64,000 nucleotides of DNA from positions 19,548-83,547 of the forward strand of contig JAAYFY010000048.1 in assembly GCA_012728015.1 (NCBI GenBank), read 5' to 3'. The notes beneath the pieces were generated by a model. It searched no databases and was not told the DNA's origin. It was given only the letters and a program-made list of their open reading frames with translations. The DNA is from Clostridiaceae bacterium. GTDB taxonomy: Bacteria > Bacillota > Clostridia > DSM-8532. A program made the translations under genes and the position numbers. Below, in pieces: positions 56,423 to 64,000 of this stretch. Position 1 is the first letter of the stretch; every line of letters starts with the position of its first letter.

Positions 56423-58452
56423 GCGTCTACCTTCTTATTTCGGCCGCATGCGGCCTTACGGCGGCATTGCTTGCCGTTCTGGCGTTAAAACATCAAAAGA
56501 GGGGTAAGGGTGACAGGAGCCTCAGGAGCGCCGGCAGCGGTGTAACCGCCTTCCTCATATTCCTGTATTCGTTTCTCAACCGCTGTCGTTTCACAAGATC
56601 CATGCTCTATTACATAAGGGAGAGGCTGGAGTTTTACACCCACTTTGACGAGCGTGCAGTCCGCAAGAAGACCGCGCTGGTGTTTCTTATAACTGCCGCG
56701 TCTCTAATAGCCTTGCTCTTCCTGTTCTGGATGATAACCAGAGACGCCATGATGCTCCTGGTTCTTGCGCTGGTATTGTTTTTCCTGGCGGACACCGTTA
56801 TCGACATTTTTGTTTCAAATATCCATCTGAAGCTTTTGAAACAACAGCTCGTTTACCATGAACTGCTCAGGCATAAGTATTACGAGCTGAAATCGGTTGC
56901 GGACGCAAACTATGAGGCATGTGAGGCACTGAACAAAAGAGGTATGCACGAGATCTACCTTCAGGCCGAACGCATAGGCGACATCCTGTCCGGAGCGGAC
57001 CAGGAAAACGATCTTGAGCGCTATTACGAGGTCGCGCCCAACAAGTACCTGAAACTGCTGGCCGCCATGATGCACATCACCAGGGAGTACGGCGGCGCCC
57101 AAAAGGATGGGGGTTCGGTGTTTATAAGGGGCATAAGCCATCTAAGCAGCGAGATACGGGCAAATGTATTCAAGCGCGAGAGGCTCAGGTTTGCCCTAAG
57201 GGGCCTCTATGTCATCTCGCTTCTGCCGGTGTTCCTGGTAAAACCCCTGAGACAATGGGCAGGAAGCAGCTTTGCCCCCCTGGACAACTTCTACAACAGC
57301 AAGGCGGGCATCATCCTGGGTATAGCGACGGTTATCGCGGCCTTCGGCGCATATATTGCCCTAAGGAGGATTCAGCGCTTTGACGTGCCGGAGAAGCCAT
57401 ATGGGGAAAGAAATCCGCTGGAGAACAGGATATATGAGATGGGCATTGTTTACAGGGTTGTAGACCGGCTGGTACCCGGGAACTACACCGTAAAGAGGGC
57501 AGAGTTTGAATCGCTCATAAAAGGAAGCGTGTCGGGCATCAACATCCAGATCCTGTACACCCGGAGGATTATTATGGGCCTTTTGGCATTCCTCATGGGA
57601 CTTGTCCTTTTCATTGGCCTTAACCTGAACAACGCCTATCGCATCCTGCATGTACCCGAGATTCCGAAAGGATACCTGGGAGGCAGGCTGTCAGATGCTG
57701 ATTATGAAAAGATGAAAGAGATAACCGATCTGGACAGGGAGATCCTGACAATGGTCGGCAAAAAACCTGACGCGGCGCTTATCCGGGAGGCTCTGGCCGA
57801 AAAAGGGATAAGGGATAAAGCAGCCCAGGACCTGGCTGTGGCCAGGATCCTTGAAAAGAGCCGCCGCCTTGGTTACTGCAGGTTCAAATGGTATGAGCTT
57901 TTGCTGTGCATCCTGCTCTTTTTCCTCGGATACCAGGTGCCTGTGCTGAGCCTTCGCTTCCTGAAATCTGTCAGGCGGATCGACATGGAGGAGGAAACGG
58001 CACAGTTCCAGACCATCATCCTGATGCTGAAGGATATGAACAGGATCCATGCCGAGGAAATACTGGAGTGGATGGAGATGTTCTCGGCCCAGTTCAGGGA
58101 TCCCATACAGAAATGCCTGGCAAACTTCAGCTCCGGTTCCGGGGAAGCCCTGGACCAGCTCAAGGAGGATGTTTCATTTCCTCCCCTCGCAGGCATAATT
58201 GAAAACCTCCAGCTTGCCAACGAGGAACTGGGCGTACAGAAGGCCTTTGAGGAATTGGAGGACGAGATGCGGTACAACCAGGAGAAGAGAAAGAAACTCA
58301 ATGAGCATATCGTTGAAAGTAAGAAAAATCTGGGCAACCTGGTGGGCTTTCTGCCGGTATACTCGCTGATCACGCTGTATCTGATAATTCCCATGATCGT
58401 AACCGGCCTTCAAAGCATGGCGGCATTCTATGAACAGATTTTGGGGTTTTGA
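56419..58452 (+). CDS. TadB-TadC-like tandem platform membrane protein
   Basis: 677 residues with about nine membrane spans and two halves of similar plan. Half 1 (~1-320): TM segments near 5-22, 88-125, a cytosolic helical region (LLKQQLVYHELLRHKYYELK ... SHLSSEIRANVFKRERLRFAL) and closing spans. Half 2 (~380-677): spans near 385-405 and 495-520, the cytosolic helical T2SSF-like stretch (EEETAQFQTIILMLKDMNRIHAEEILEWMEMFS), and a last span LVGFLPVYSLITLYLIIPMIV. In Tad systems TadB and TadC are two separate ~320-residue platform proteins partnering the CpaF ATPase. Here they appear fused. The call rests on architecture and position more than on clear motif identity. ATG 56419 overlaps the ATPase stop. 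Confidence 0.7.
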   Translation: MSVYLLISAACGLTAALLAVLALKHQKRGKGDRSLRSAGSGVTAFLIFLYSFLNRCRFTRSMLYYIRERLEFYTHFDERAVRKKTALVFLITAASLIALLFLFWMITRDAMMLLVLALVLFFLADTVIDIFVSNIHLKLLKQQLVYHELLRHKYYELKSVADANYEACEALNKRGMHEIYLQAERIGDILSGADQENDLERYYEVAPNKYLKLLAAMMHITREYGGAQKDGGSVFIRGISHLSSEIRANVFKRERLRFALRGLYVISLLPVFLVKPLRQWAGSSFAPLDNFYNSKAGIILGIATVIAAFGAYIALRRIQRFDVPEKPYGERNPLENRIYEMGIVYRVVDRLVPGNYTVKRAEFESLIKGSVSGINIQILYTRRIIMGLLAFLMGLVLFIGLNLNNAYRILHVPEIPKGYLGGRLSDADYEKMKEITDLDREILTMVGKKPDAALIREALAEKGIRDKAAQDLAVARILEKSRRLGYCRFKWYELLLCILLFFLGYQVPVLSLRFLKSVRRIDMEEETAQFQTIILMLKDMNRIHAEEILEWMEMFSAQFRDPIQKCLANFSSGSGEALDQLKEDVSFPPLAGIIENLQLANEELGVQKAFEELEDEMRYNQEKRKKLNEHIVESKKNLGNLVGFLPVYSLITLYLIIPMIVTGLQSMAAFYEQILGF

Positions 58453-58491
58453 TACCTGGATTTTGCAGCATACAAGGAAAGGAGATGCACT

Positions 58492-59070
58492 ATGGACGGT
58501 AATATCTCAAAAGCGCTTTGGCTGGGGGTTTCCATCCTCCTCTTCATCGCCGTTGTCACCATCGGGCTGAGTGTTTTCGGAACCATGAGGGATGTCAGCG
58601 CCGCTGCCAGCGGGAACATCAATTCCATCGCCCAGAGCCTGGCGGAAGAGGACTTCCGGGCCTTTGACGGGAAAGAGGTCAAGGGCGACCAGGTCCTCAG
58701 CGCCATCAATAACCTGTCGGGCAGGAGCGGCGAGGTGATCGTCCTTGTCAACACCCTTGGTCTCAACGGCGGAAGTTCGCTCGGGCTTGATCCTCATACG
58801 GGTGCCGGGCTTAATCTCAGCAATTATACCCAATATGTTTCCCAAACAAACGGTTCGCTCTCTGCCAAGAACGACTGCGTTATTCTATCCAACGGATCAG
58901 GAGAGCTTTTGAAAAGCATCAGTAAAACAATCCGTGACACTGCCAGAAGGGATGCTGAAAACAGCAATCTTCCGGGCAAATACATAAACCCCGCAGGCAG
59001 GTTTCGTTCTTACCTGGTATATGACGACAACCAGGTAATCAGGGGCATTATCTGCGCCCAGGTGCAATAG
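58492..59070 (+). CDS. Single-pass pilin-like protein A (192 residues)
   Basis: N-terminal helix ALWLGVSILLFIAVVTIGLSVFGTM (~8-32) after a short Asn/Lys head (MDGNISK), followed by an extracellular region with a Ser/Asn/Gly-rich centre (VNTLGLNGGSSLGLDPHTGAGLNLSNYTQ). It has the look of a filament subunit or pseudopilin, but no Gly-x4-Glu-Phe prepilin cleavage site is visible. A good site (AAAGGAGATG) precedes ATG 58492. It is separated from the platform gene by 39 bases, the largest gap in the operon, and could be the most expressed structural protein. Confidence 0.65.
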   Translation: MDGNISKALWLGVSILLFIAVVTIGLSVFGTMRDVSAAASGNINSIAQSLAEEDFRAFDGKEVKGDQVLSAINNLSGRSGEVIVLVNTLGLNGGSSLGLDPHTGAGLNLSNYTQYVSQTNGSLSAKNDCVILSNGSGELLKSISKTIRDTARRDAENSNLPGKYINPAGRFRSYLVYDDNQVIRGIICAQVQ

Positions 59071-59073
59071 GGC

Positions 59074-59502
59074 ATGAACGAACAGGTCACCAGGGCCCTG
59101 TACCTGGGCTGCTGCCTTATGATGATTGTTTCGGCTTTTACCGCCTTCTTTTCAGCCTATCATGACTATCAGGCCTATGTTTCCCATGTCCATGACTTTA
59201 CCAGTCAACATGGCGTGGCAAGGGAGGAGCTCTTCATTGAAAGCGATGTCTATATAACAGGGCGTGAGGTAGCCGGCCTGGTCCTGGCAAGAAGAAAGGC
59301 AGAAAGCAAAAGGCTCACAGGCGAGTTGTACCAGGAGAACCAGTACCAGCCGGTATTTGAGGAATACCCCGAGGTCGTGGTAAACGGAGTAAGTTTTATT
59401 GATGTCAGGATAGAAGATATAGATCCTGATAGCCTGTTTCGGTGCGATATCGCCTTTGATCTCTATGGGAAACCGGTCAAAATGGAGATAAGGGGAAGGT
59501 AA
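59074..59502 (+). CDS. Single-pass membrane protein B (142 residues)
   Basis: Membrane helix ALYLGCCLMMIVSAFTAFFSAY (~8-29) after the head MNEQVTR, very like the start of protein A, then a soluble domain with VYITGREVAGLVLARRKAESKRL and VVVNGVSFIDVRIEDIDPDSLF. Probably a minor pilin-like component facing outward; no family recognised. It starts three bases after the stop of protein A. Confidence 0.65.
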   Translation: MNEQVTRALYLGCCLMMIVSAFTAFFSAYHDYQAYVSHVHDFTSQHGVAREELFIESDVYITGREVAGLVLARRKAESKRLTGELYQENQYQPVFEEYPEVVVNGVSFIDVRIEDIDPDSLFRCDIAFDLYGKPVKMEIRGR

Positions 59503-59504
59503 GT

Positions 59505-60059
59505 ATGGACAGCCCAGTATGGAAGATTCTCGGGTTTTTCCTTGCCGCGGTCCTGCTGTTCCTGGTTCCTGTCATGAACATGCTGGAACGCCAGGAAAGC
59601 GCCGCATATACGACGGTCTTCACAGAAACCAACCGTTTTGCGGATTCGGCGAGGGATACGGGTTATATCACCCCGAACATGTACAGTGAATTTATAAGGC
59701 GGCTTAACGCCACCGGCTGCACTTTTGATATACGCATCGAGCATGCAAAAAGCACCATCAGCCCGGTATACAGGCAGAACGGGCAGGTTCTTGAGTTCAC
59801 GGGGGAATACGAAATCAGCCGCGTAGTCCAGGACCATGATGCCGTATTGTCAGTGCTGTTTCCGGACGATCCCACCCTGGGCGCATTTGACAGGGCAAGA
59901 AGGTACGATATGAAGGCCGGGGATTTGCTGTTCGTGGAGGTAAAAAACAGCGGGAAAACCATGATAACGGCCCTACGGGACATGATTCTGCTGTCGGACA
60001 CCCGGCACCCCACCCTTTTTGTCAGGGCAGGAGGGCTTGTGAGAAATGAGGCTTACTAG
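59505..60059 (+). CDS. Single-pass membrane protein C (184 residues)
   Basis: Membrane helix WKILGFFLAAVLLFLVPVMNML (~6-27) after a four- to five-residue head, then an extracellular domain: FTETNRFADSARDTGYITPNMYSEFIRRLNATGCTFDIRIEH, resembling the N-terminal part of Tad-type pseudopilins and TadE-like proteins in size and layout only. GGGAAGG overlaps the end of protein B and sets ATG 59505. The stop overlaps the next start by 14 bases. Confidence 0.65.
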   Translation: MDSPVWKILGFFLAAVLLFLVPVMNMLERQESAAYTTVFTETNRFADSARDTGYITPNMYSEFIRRLNATGCTFDIRIEHAKSTISPVYRQNGQVLEFTGEYEISRVVQDHDAVLSVLFPDDPTLGAFDRARRYDMKAGDLLFVEVKNSGKTMITALRDMILLSDTRHPTLFVRAGGLVRNEAY

Positions 60060-61044
60060 CTTTTCCATACTGTTCGTTATCATTATAGGCCCCTTTCTGT
60101 GTATTACAGGTATACAGTCCCGGACCCTGCACAAGGACCGGGAACTGCGCGCATACTATGACCAGGTGCTGGATAACGCCGTGCAGGACGCGGTTTTCAT
60201 ACTGGCGCAGCACAGGCGCCAGATGTCCGGGGATGGAGGATTTACCCTTCAGAATACCCGTGAAATAGCCGTAAGCCATTTGTTGGATTCCTTGTTCTTC
60301 TCTTTCGGGGTATATGGCAATGAAATCGGTATGATACGGGTGAAGGGCTGTATGCCTGTCGTCATATTCCTTGAGCATGACGGATATGTGGCCTATGCCC
60401 TGAACCAATACGAGGGTCCGGATGGGTATACCATTATCGATTACTGCTGGTACCCGAAAAAGCCCTATTCCGGAGCCTTCGAACCGGGCGGGTATTATGT
60501 GAATTATACACTGGACGACACAGTGACCGTATATGATGCCACCAATGGACAGGAGATGGAAGGACCGTTTTCTGATTTTGCGGCCATAATTCCGCCGTTC
60601 CAAACACGGGAAGGATTTGAAACAGCCAGATTGGCCGCTGTCAGCCAGTCTGTCGAAAAGGACCTGGCCAGCCACATAGCCCGGTTCAACTCATTTGGCT
60701 CCCGGATGGGAGTGACGCATACCTTCAGGTTCCCAAGGATTGAGGCTGCAGACTGGATCCGGGCCCTGACCGATGAGGGCATGCTCGTGTTTGCCCAGGG
60801 CTTTCCGGTACTGACTGGAAGCTATTATGAAAGCAACGCTTTTGGGGGCGCCCGTATCCTCAAGCGGCCGGAGCTTGTGGGTTATGAACACGAAGGCAAG
60901 CTTATCTATTGTAAAAAATCCTGCGACCATTTCCTGCATATAAACAGCCTTCCAGGTTTCCTGCATGATAGCGTTGTAAGCTTTACCGACGCCCGGGATG
61001 CGGCCTCACAGGGCTATTATCCCTGTGATGTCTGCCGGCCTTAA
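60046..61044 (+). CDS. Single-pass exported protein D with C-terminal Cys4 (Ada-like) motif
   Basis: 332 residues. Membrane helix or signal anchor SFSILFVIIIGPFLCITGIQS (~5-25), then a soluble domain of unknown type (LRAYYDQVLDNAVQDAVFILAQHRRQM ... YAYALNQYEGPDGYTIIDYCWYP-like aromatic stretches). The last ~45 residues hold CKKSCDHFLHI ... VSFTDARDAASQGYYPCDVCRP. This matches the pattern of the Ada-type metal-binding tail found on nucleases and other exported Firmicutes proteins (C-x3-C-H/DH ... sxxdAxxxGYxPCxxCxP). It probably binds zinc. Last gene of the operon; no terminator was recognised behind it. Confidence 0.7.
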   Translation: MRLTSFSILFVIIIGPFLCITGIQSRTLHKDRELRAYYDQVLDNAVQDAVFILAQHRRQMSGDGGFTLQNTREIAVSHLLDSLFFSFGVYGNEIGMIRVKGCMPVVIFLEHDGYVAYALNQYEGPDGYTIIDYCWYPKKPYSGAFEPGGYYVNYTLDDTVTVYDATNGQEMEGPFSDFAAIIPPFQTREGFETARLAAVSQSVEKDLASHIARFNSFGSRMGVTHTFRFPRIEAADWIRALTDEGMLVFAQGFPVLTGSYYESNAFGGARILKRPELVGYEHEGKLIYCKKSCDHFLHINSLPGFLHDSVVSFTDARDAASQGYYPCDVCRP

Positions 61045-61094
61045 ACCGGTGTTAGTAGGTTATTCCACGATAAGCAGTCTCTCCTTTTATTGGG

Positions 61095-61443
61095 GTGTTT
61101 GGATTCGATGACCGCCCTCCTGTAAAAGCCAAGACAGATCTTGCAATTCTGCAGGATGGAAAGGGAGTATATCGCAATACTATTGATGAAAACCAGACAC
61201 ATAAAGAAATAGAAGCAGCTATTTCGCCTGATGCAAAAGAAATCACAGTTCGATTTGAGATAATTGGAGAAGTAAAGGAACGCATACCAATGATCATATT
61301 TGCAGATATTAAGGCGCGTTTGTTCCAGGAGGAAAATCAATAATATTGAGGCCCAGTTGTCCGATTCAAATTGGTCCGCTCCTGGGTTCAGTGATGATAA
61401 GGCTGCAATTTCAGTTGAAAAAGGCCCGCTTCTGGTTTTTTAA
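61095..61443 (+). pseudogene. Frameshifted fragment of an unrecognised gene
   Basis: A frame from 61095 (82 codons, DLAILQDGKGVYRNTIDENQTHKEIEAAI ... ARLFQEENQ) ends in TAA at 61341-61343. In the +1 frame translation continues sensibly at once: NNIEAQLSDSNWSAPGFSDDKAAISVEKGPLLVF, stop at 61441. The two halves read like one protein broken by a frameshift near 61338. The 5' end lacks a clear ribosome binding site and the base composition is more A/T-rich than the operon before it. The parent family was not recognised. Confidence 0.5.
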
Positions 61444-61549
61444 TCGAAAGATTTATCTCCTGAAGTTGAAAATATCATATAATAAAATTATCATTAATAT
61501 TACCTGCTATAAAGAATTATTGACTATAAGATGTAAGGGGTATCCAAGA

Positions 61550-63292
61550 ATGAATTGTGACGTAAAATATCCATTGTACGAGACCACAGTCTTTGAAAAT
61601 TTCCGGGTAATGGTTGAGAATGTGGCCAGGAAATTTCCCAACAGGATAGCGTATTCCTATAAAAACGATCCGCATGATAACAAAACTGTTGATGTGACGT
61701 TCAGCGAAGTGCGAGATTATGTGAGGAATATGGGCACAGAATTGATATCTCTGGGTTGTACTGGTAAAAAGGTTGCTCTTATAGGTGAAACATCATTTAA
61801 TTGGATCTGCAGTTACTATGCGCTGATGGCAACAGGAGCGATCGTGGTCCCGATAGACAAGGATACGCCTCTTGGCGAATTGGCAGGGCTCCTTAGTTTT
61901 GCCGAATGTGAGTACCTTATCTACAGCAATTCTATAGAAGAAAAGATCATGCAGATAGACGACAGCGCTCCGACTGTAAGAACCTATATCTGCATGGGAG
62001 AGCCCAAGATGGAGTTGGCCCTAAAACTCTCGGACCTGGCTGAAAAAGGCAGGGTAAAATTCGAAAACGGGGATAATTCATATTATGACTATGAAATCGA
62101 TCCGGACAGGCTTGCGACCATCGTATTCACATCGGGAACAACAGGTAAAGGCAAGGGCGTTATGCTGTCCCAGAAAAATATTGTTTCAGACATGACACAG
62201 GGCATGTACCTCTTTGCGATAACCCCCAAAACCATGTCTGTGCTTCCACCTCATCATACCTACTGTTCGACGGTGGTTTTTGTGGGCCATTTTGCCCAGG
62301 GCTGCACTATTTTCATCAACAGTGGATTAAAGTATTTTCTGAATGAAATAAAGGAGCAGCAGCCCAGCCATATGGTCCTTGTACCTTTGTTCGTGGAAAC
62401 CATGTATAAAAGGATATGGACTACCGCTCAGAAAAGCGGAAAGGCCGATATGCTGAAGCGCATGATAAAGGTCAGCAACTTCTTGAGGAAAATAGGCATA
62501 GATTTACGCCGCGTTATCTTTAAAAGTATACTGGATAATTTCGGCGGCAAGCTAAAGATGATTATTTCGGGCGGCGCGGCCATAAACCAGGATATAATTG
62601 ACATGTTTGATGCCATTGGGATAACCATTCTTAACGGATATGGCATAACCGAGTGTTCGCCTCTTGTTTCATGCAACAGGAATAAGTATCAGAAAAAAGG
62701 CAGTGTGGGGATACCGATAATAGGCGAACAGATTAAGATCAAAGACCCCGATGAAAACGGAGAGGGAGAGATCTGCGTAAAGGGACCAAATGTGATGCTC
62801 GGTTATTATAAGAATCCTGAAGCTACTGCCGCGGCATTCGATGAAGACGGTTACTTCATGACAGGAGATTATGGAAGGCTTGATGATGAGGGCTGGTTAT
62901 ACATTACCGGCAGACTGAAGAATATCATTGTACTTAGTAACGGTAAAAATGTATATCCCGAGGAGATCGAACAGGAGGTACAGAGGATAGACGGCGTGTC
63001 AGAGGTCATTGTTTATGCCGGAGAAACAGCGAACCAGAACAATAAGGAAGTTATCGTCGCCGAGATATTCCCGGATTACGAATTACTCAGATTAAGAGGT
63101 ATAGAAGGTACGGAGGCTGTCAATGCATACTTCAATAAGGAGATAAAGAAGGTAAACAGTAGAATGGCGCCGCATAAGATCATCAGAAAGGTGAAGATCC
63201 GCGAAGAGGAATTCATTAAGAATACTTCAAAGAAAATACTCCGCCATGTCATCGATAAGAGCATCGACAATGAGGATTTCACGGAGAATTGA
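61550..63292 (+). CDS. AMP-dependent acyl-CoA synthetase/ligase family protein
   Basis: 580 residues of the ANL superfamily, closest in style to long-chain fatty-acid-CoA ligases. The adenylation motif is VFTSGTTGKGKGVMLSQ (residues ~188-204), followed by the A5 motif NGYGITECSPLVS, A7 YFMTGDYGRLDDEGWLYITGR and A8 (KNIIVLSNGKNVYPEEIE). A C-terminal Lys in NTSKKIL fits the catalytic A10 lysine. No carrier-protein domain. The acyl substrate is unknown. ATG 61550 is set by AAGGGG nine bases upstream; the frame is open 68 codons further, through pseudogene DNA. The 3' end overlaps the TIR remnant on the other strand by 14 bases. Confidence 0.88.
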   Translation: MNCDVKYPLYETTVFENFRVMVENVARKFPNRIAYSYKNDPHDNKTVDVTFSEVRDYVRNMGTELISLGCTGKKVALIGETSFNWICSYYALMATGAIVVPIDKDTPLGELAGLLSFAECEYLIYSNSIEEKIMQIDDSAPTVRTYICMGEPKMELALKLSDLAEKGRVKFENGDNSYYDYEIDPDRLATIVFTSGTTGKGKGVMLSQKNIVSDMTQGMYLFAITPKTMSVLPPHHTYCSTVVFVGHFAQGCTIFINSGLKYFLNEIKEQQPSHMVLVPLFVETMYKRIWTTAQKSGKADMLKRMIKVSNFLRKIGIDLRRVIFKSILDNFGGKLKMIISGGAAINQDIIDMFDAIGITILNGYGITECSPLVSCNRNKYQKKGSVGIPIIGEQIKIKDPDENGEGEICVKGPNVMLGYYKNPEATAAAFDEDGYFMTGDYGRLDDEGWLYITGRLKNIIVLSNGKNVYPEEIEQEVQRIDGVSEVIVYAGETANQNNKEVIVAEIFPDYELLRLRGIEGTEAVNAYFNKEIKKVNSRMAPHKIIRKVKIREEEFIKNTSKKILRHVIDKSIDNEDFTEN

Positions 63293-64000
63293 AGACATTC
63301 GGCTTATTAAACTCCGCTTCCTCCACATAAGGCCTTTCAGGATTGGCCAGGTTTTTGGGAAGGGCTTCCCTGGCGGCCAGCACAGCACCAAGTCTGTCTC
63401 CGCCCGAAAGATAGGTGCCGGAAATATCGGATAGATAAAGGGATTGACCCCTCAGTGTCTTTTGGACCTGTATTTCCAGCATCCGGGCATGCTATTCCAC
63501 CTCTTTTGATTTCTGCTCTACCTGTTCCGACTTTTCCTTTATCACCTCTGACTGCTGCCTGATCATGGCGGCCTGGTAAGCGCTGTAGGAACCAAAGAGC
63601 AGGAAGAATAGGGAGATGGCGAATGAAAGGGTGAGAGCTTGTTTAACCTTGCGTTCCCTGTGTCTCTGCTTGAGATCGTCGAACCTGCAGTTGAGAATGG
63701 GGGCCAAAAGGCGGAGGATCTCGGTCTTGAGCTTTTTCTTCGTCCCGCCTAAATTCTGGGCGCGGATATCTGCCGCAAGGGGTTCAATCTCCTGGATCTC
63801 TTCGGTTACTGTACCGTCTTCGCGGACAGTCTTTTTCTTCACAAGACGGAGCTGGTCAGGGAAAGATTCCTCCGGTTCGCCTTCTATCAGCAGGGCAAGG
63901 ATCCTGTCGTGCCCATGAAGTTCCGAAAATGTTTCGATCTCCTTGCAAACCCATTGGGAGTGGGGCGTCCTTGGCGAACAGATAACTATGAGATGTTCCG
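63279..64000 (-). pseudogene. TIR-domain protein, 3' part, with in-frame TAG and truncated end
   Basis: Read on minus from the window edge. LIVICSPRTPHSQWVCKEIETFSE is the end of a bacterial TIR-like domain of the type attached to WD40 or repeat sensors. A basic linker (KLKTEILRLLAPILNCRFDDL) and a membrane span (ALTLSFAISLFFLLFGSYSAY) follow, then a coiled coil (QQSEVIKEKSEQVEQKSKEVE). A TAG at 63494-63492 interrupts it. The same frame continues HARMLEIQVQKTLRGQSLYLSD ... AAREALPKNLANPERPYVEEAEF, which family members have next, then stops at 63279, before any repeat domain. The gene is thus broken by a nonsense codon and also cut off at the synthetase gene. The 5' part lies outside the window. 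Confidence 0.75.

Overview
The window reads as a chromosomal segment of a low-to-moderate-GC Gram-positive bacterium, most likely class Clostridia. Support comes from the four-cysteine zinc form of S14, a KOW-domain protein between map and infA, energy-coupling-factor (ECF) transporter genes directly after rplQ, heavy AGG/AGA arginine codon use, strong AGGAGG ribosome binding sites with frequent GTG/TTG starts, and sigma-A-type promoters (TTGAca-17-TAtaAT). The species cannot be named from sequence alone.

Layout. 1-3.7 kb: end of rpsG, then fusA and tuf (str operon end). 4-12.4 kb: a block not usually found here, with lon, an amidohydrolase, tsaE-tsaB-rimI and a second Lon-type AAA+ protease, interrupted at 9.4-9.97 kb by repeat-like non-coding DNA. 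12.6-29.5 kb: a complete S10-spc-alpha ribosomal supercluster (rpsJ to rplQ) with secY, adk, map, a KOW protein, infA, rpmJ and rpoA. 29.5-32.1 kb: an ECF transporter core in which the two ATPases are one polypeptide, plus ecfT. 32.2-36.2 kb: small conserved genes (82-aa protein, DUF421 membrane protein, GNAT acetyltransferase), an ROK sugar kinase, truA and an 87-aa protein. 36.4-44.1 kb: rpoB-rpoC with its own promoter, a ~300-nt leader and a strong terminator, detached from rplKAJL.

44.1-50.6 kb is a looser region: a chimeric pseudogene (sugar ABC permease joined to a flavoprotein tail), inverted repeats, a dispersed-repeat core, a cysteine-rich protein, a cytosolic BMP-domain protein with a ParB-like N-terminus, a metallophosphoesterase, then hom-hisI-hisE. 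50.6-61.0 kb is one tightly packed, co-directional operon behind a strong promoter. It is a divergent Tad/Flp-like (type IV filament or secretion) machine: a Ser/Thr kinase fused to a TadZ-like domain, a CpaB-like protein, an unknown protein, a second TadZ/MinD-like protein with a broken P-loop, a CpaF-type ATPase, a TadB-TadC-like double platform protein, and four small single-pass proteins, the last ending in an Ada-like Cys4 motif. This is the most novel part of the window.

61.1-64 kb shows decay: a frameshifted fragment, an intact acyl-CoA synthetase-like gene, and on the minus strand the 3' part of a TIR-domain protein broken by an in-frame TAG and truncated where it meets the synthetase gene.

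Starts were chosen from ribosome binding site position and family N-termini. No tRNA, rRNA or CRISPR array was seen.
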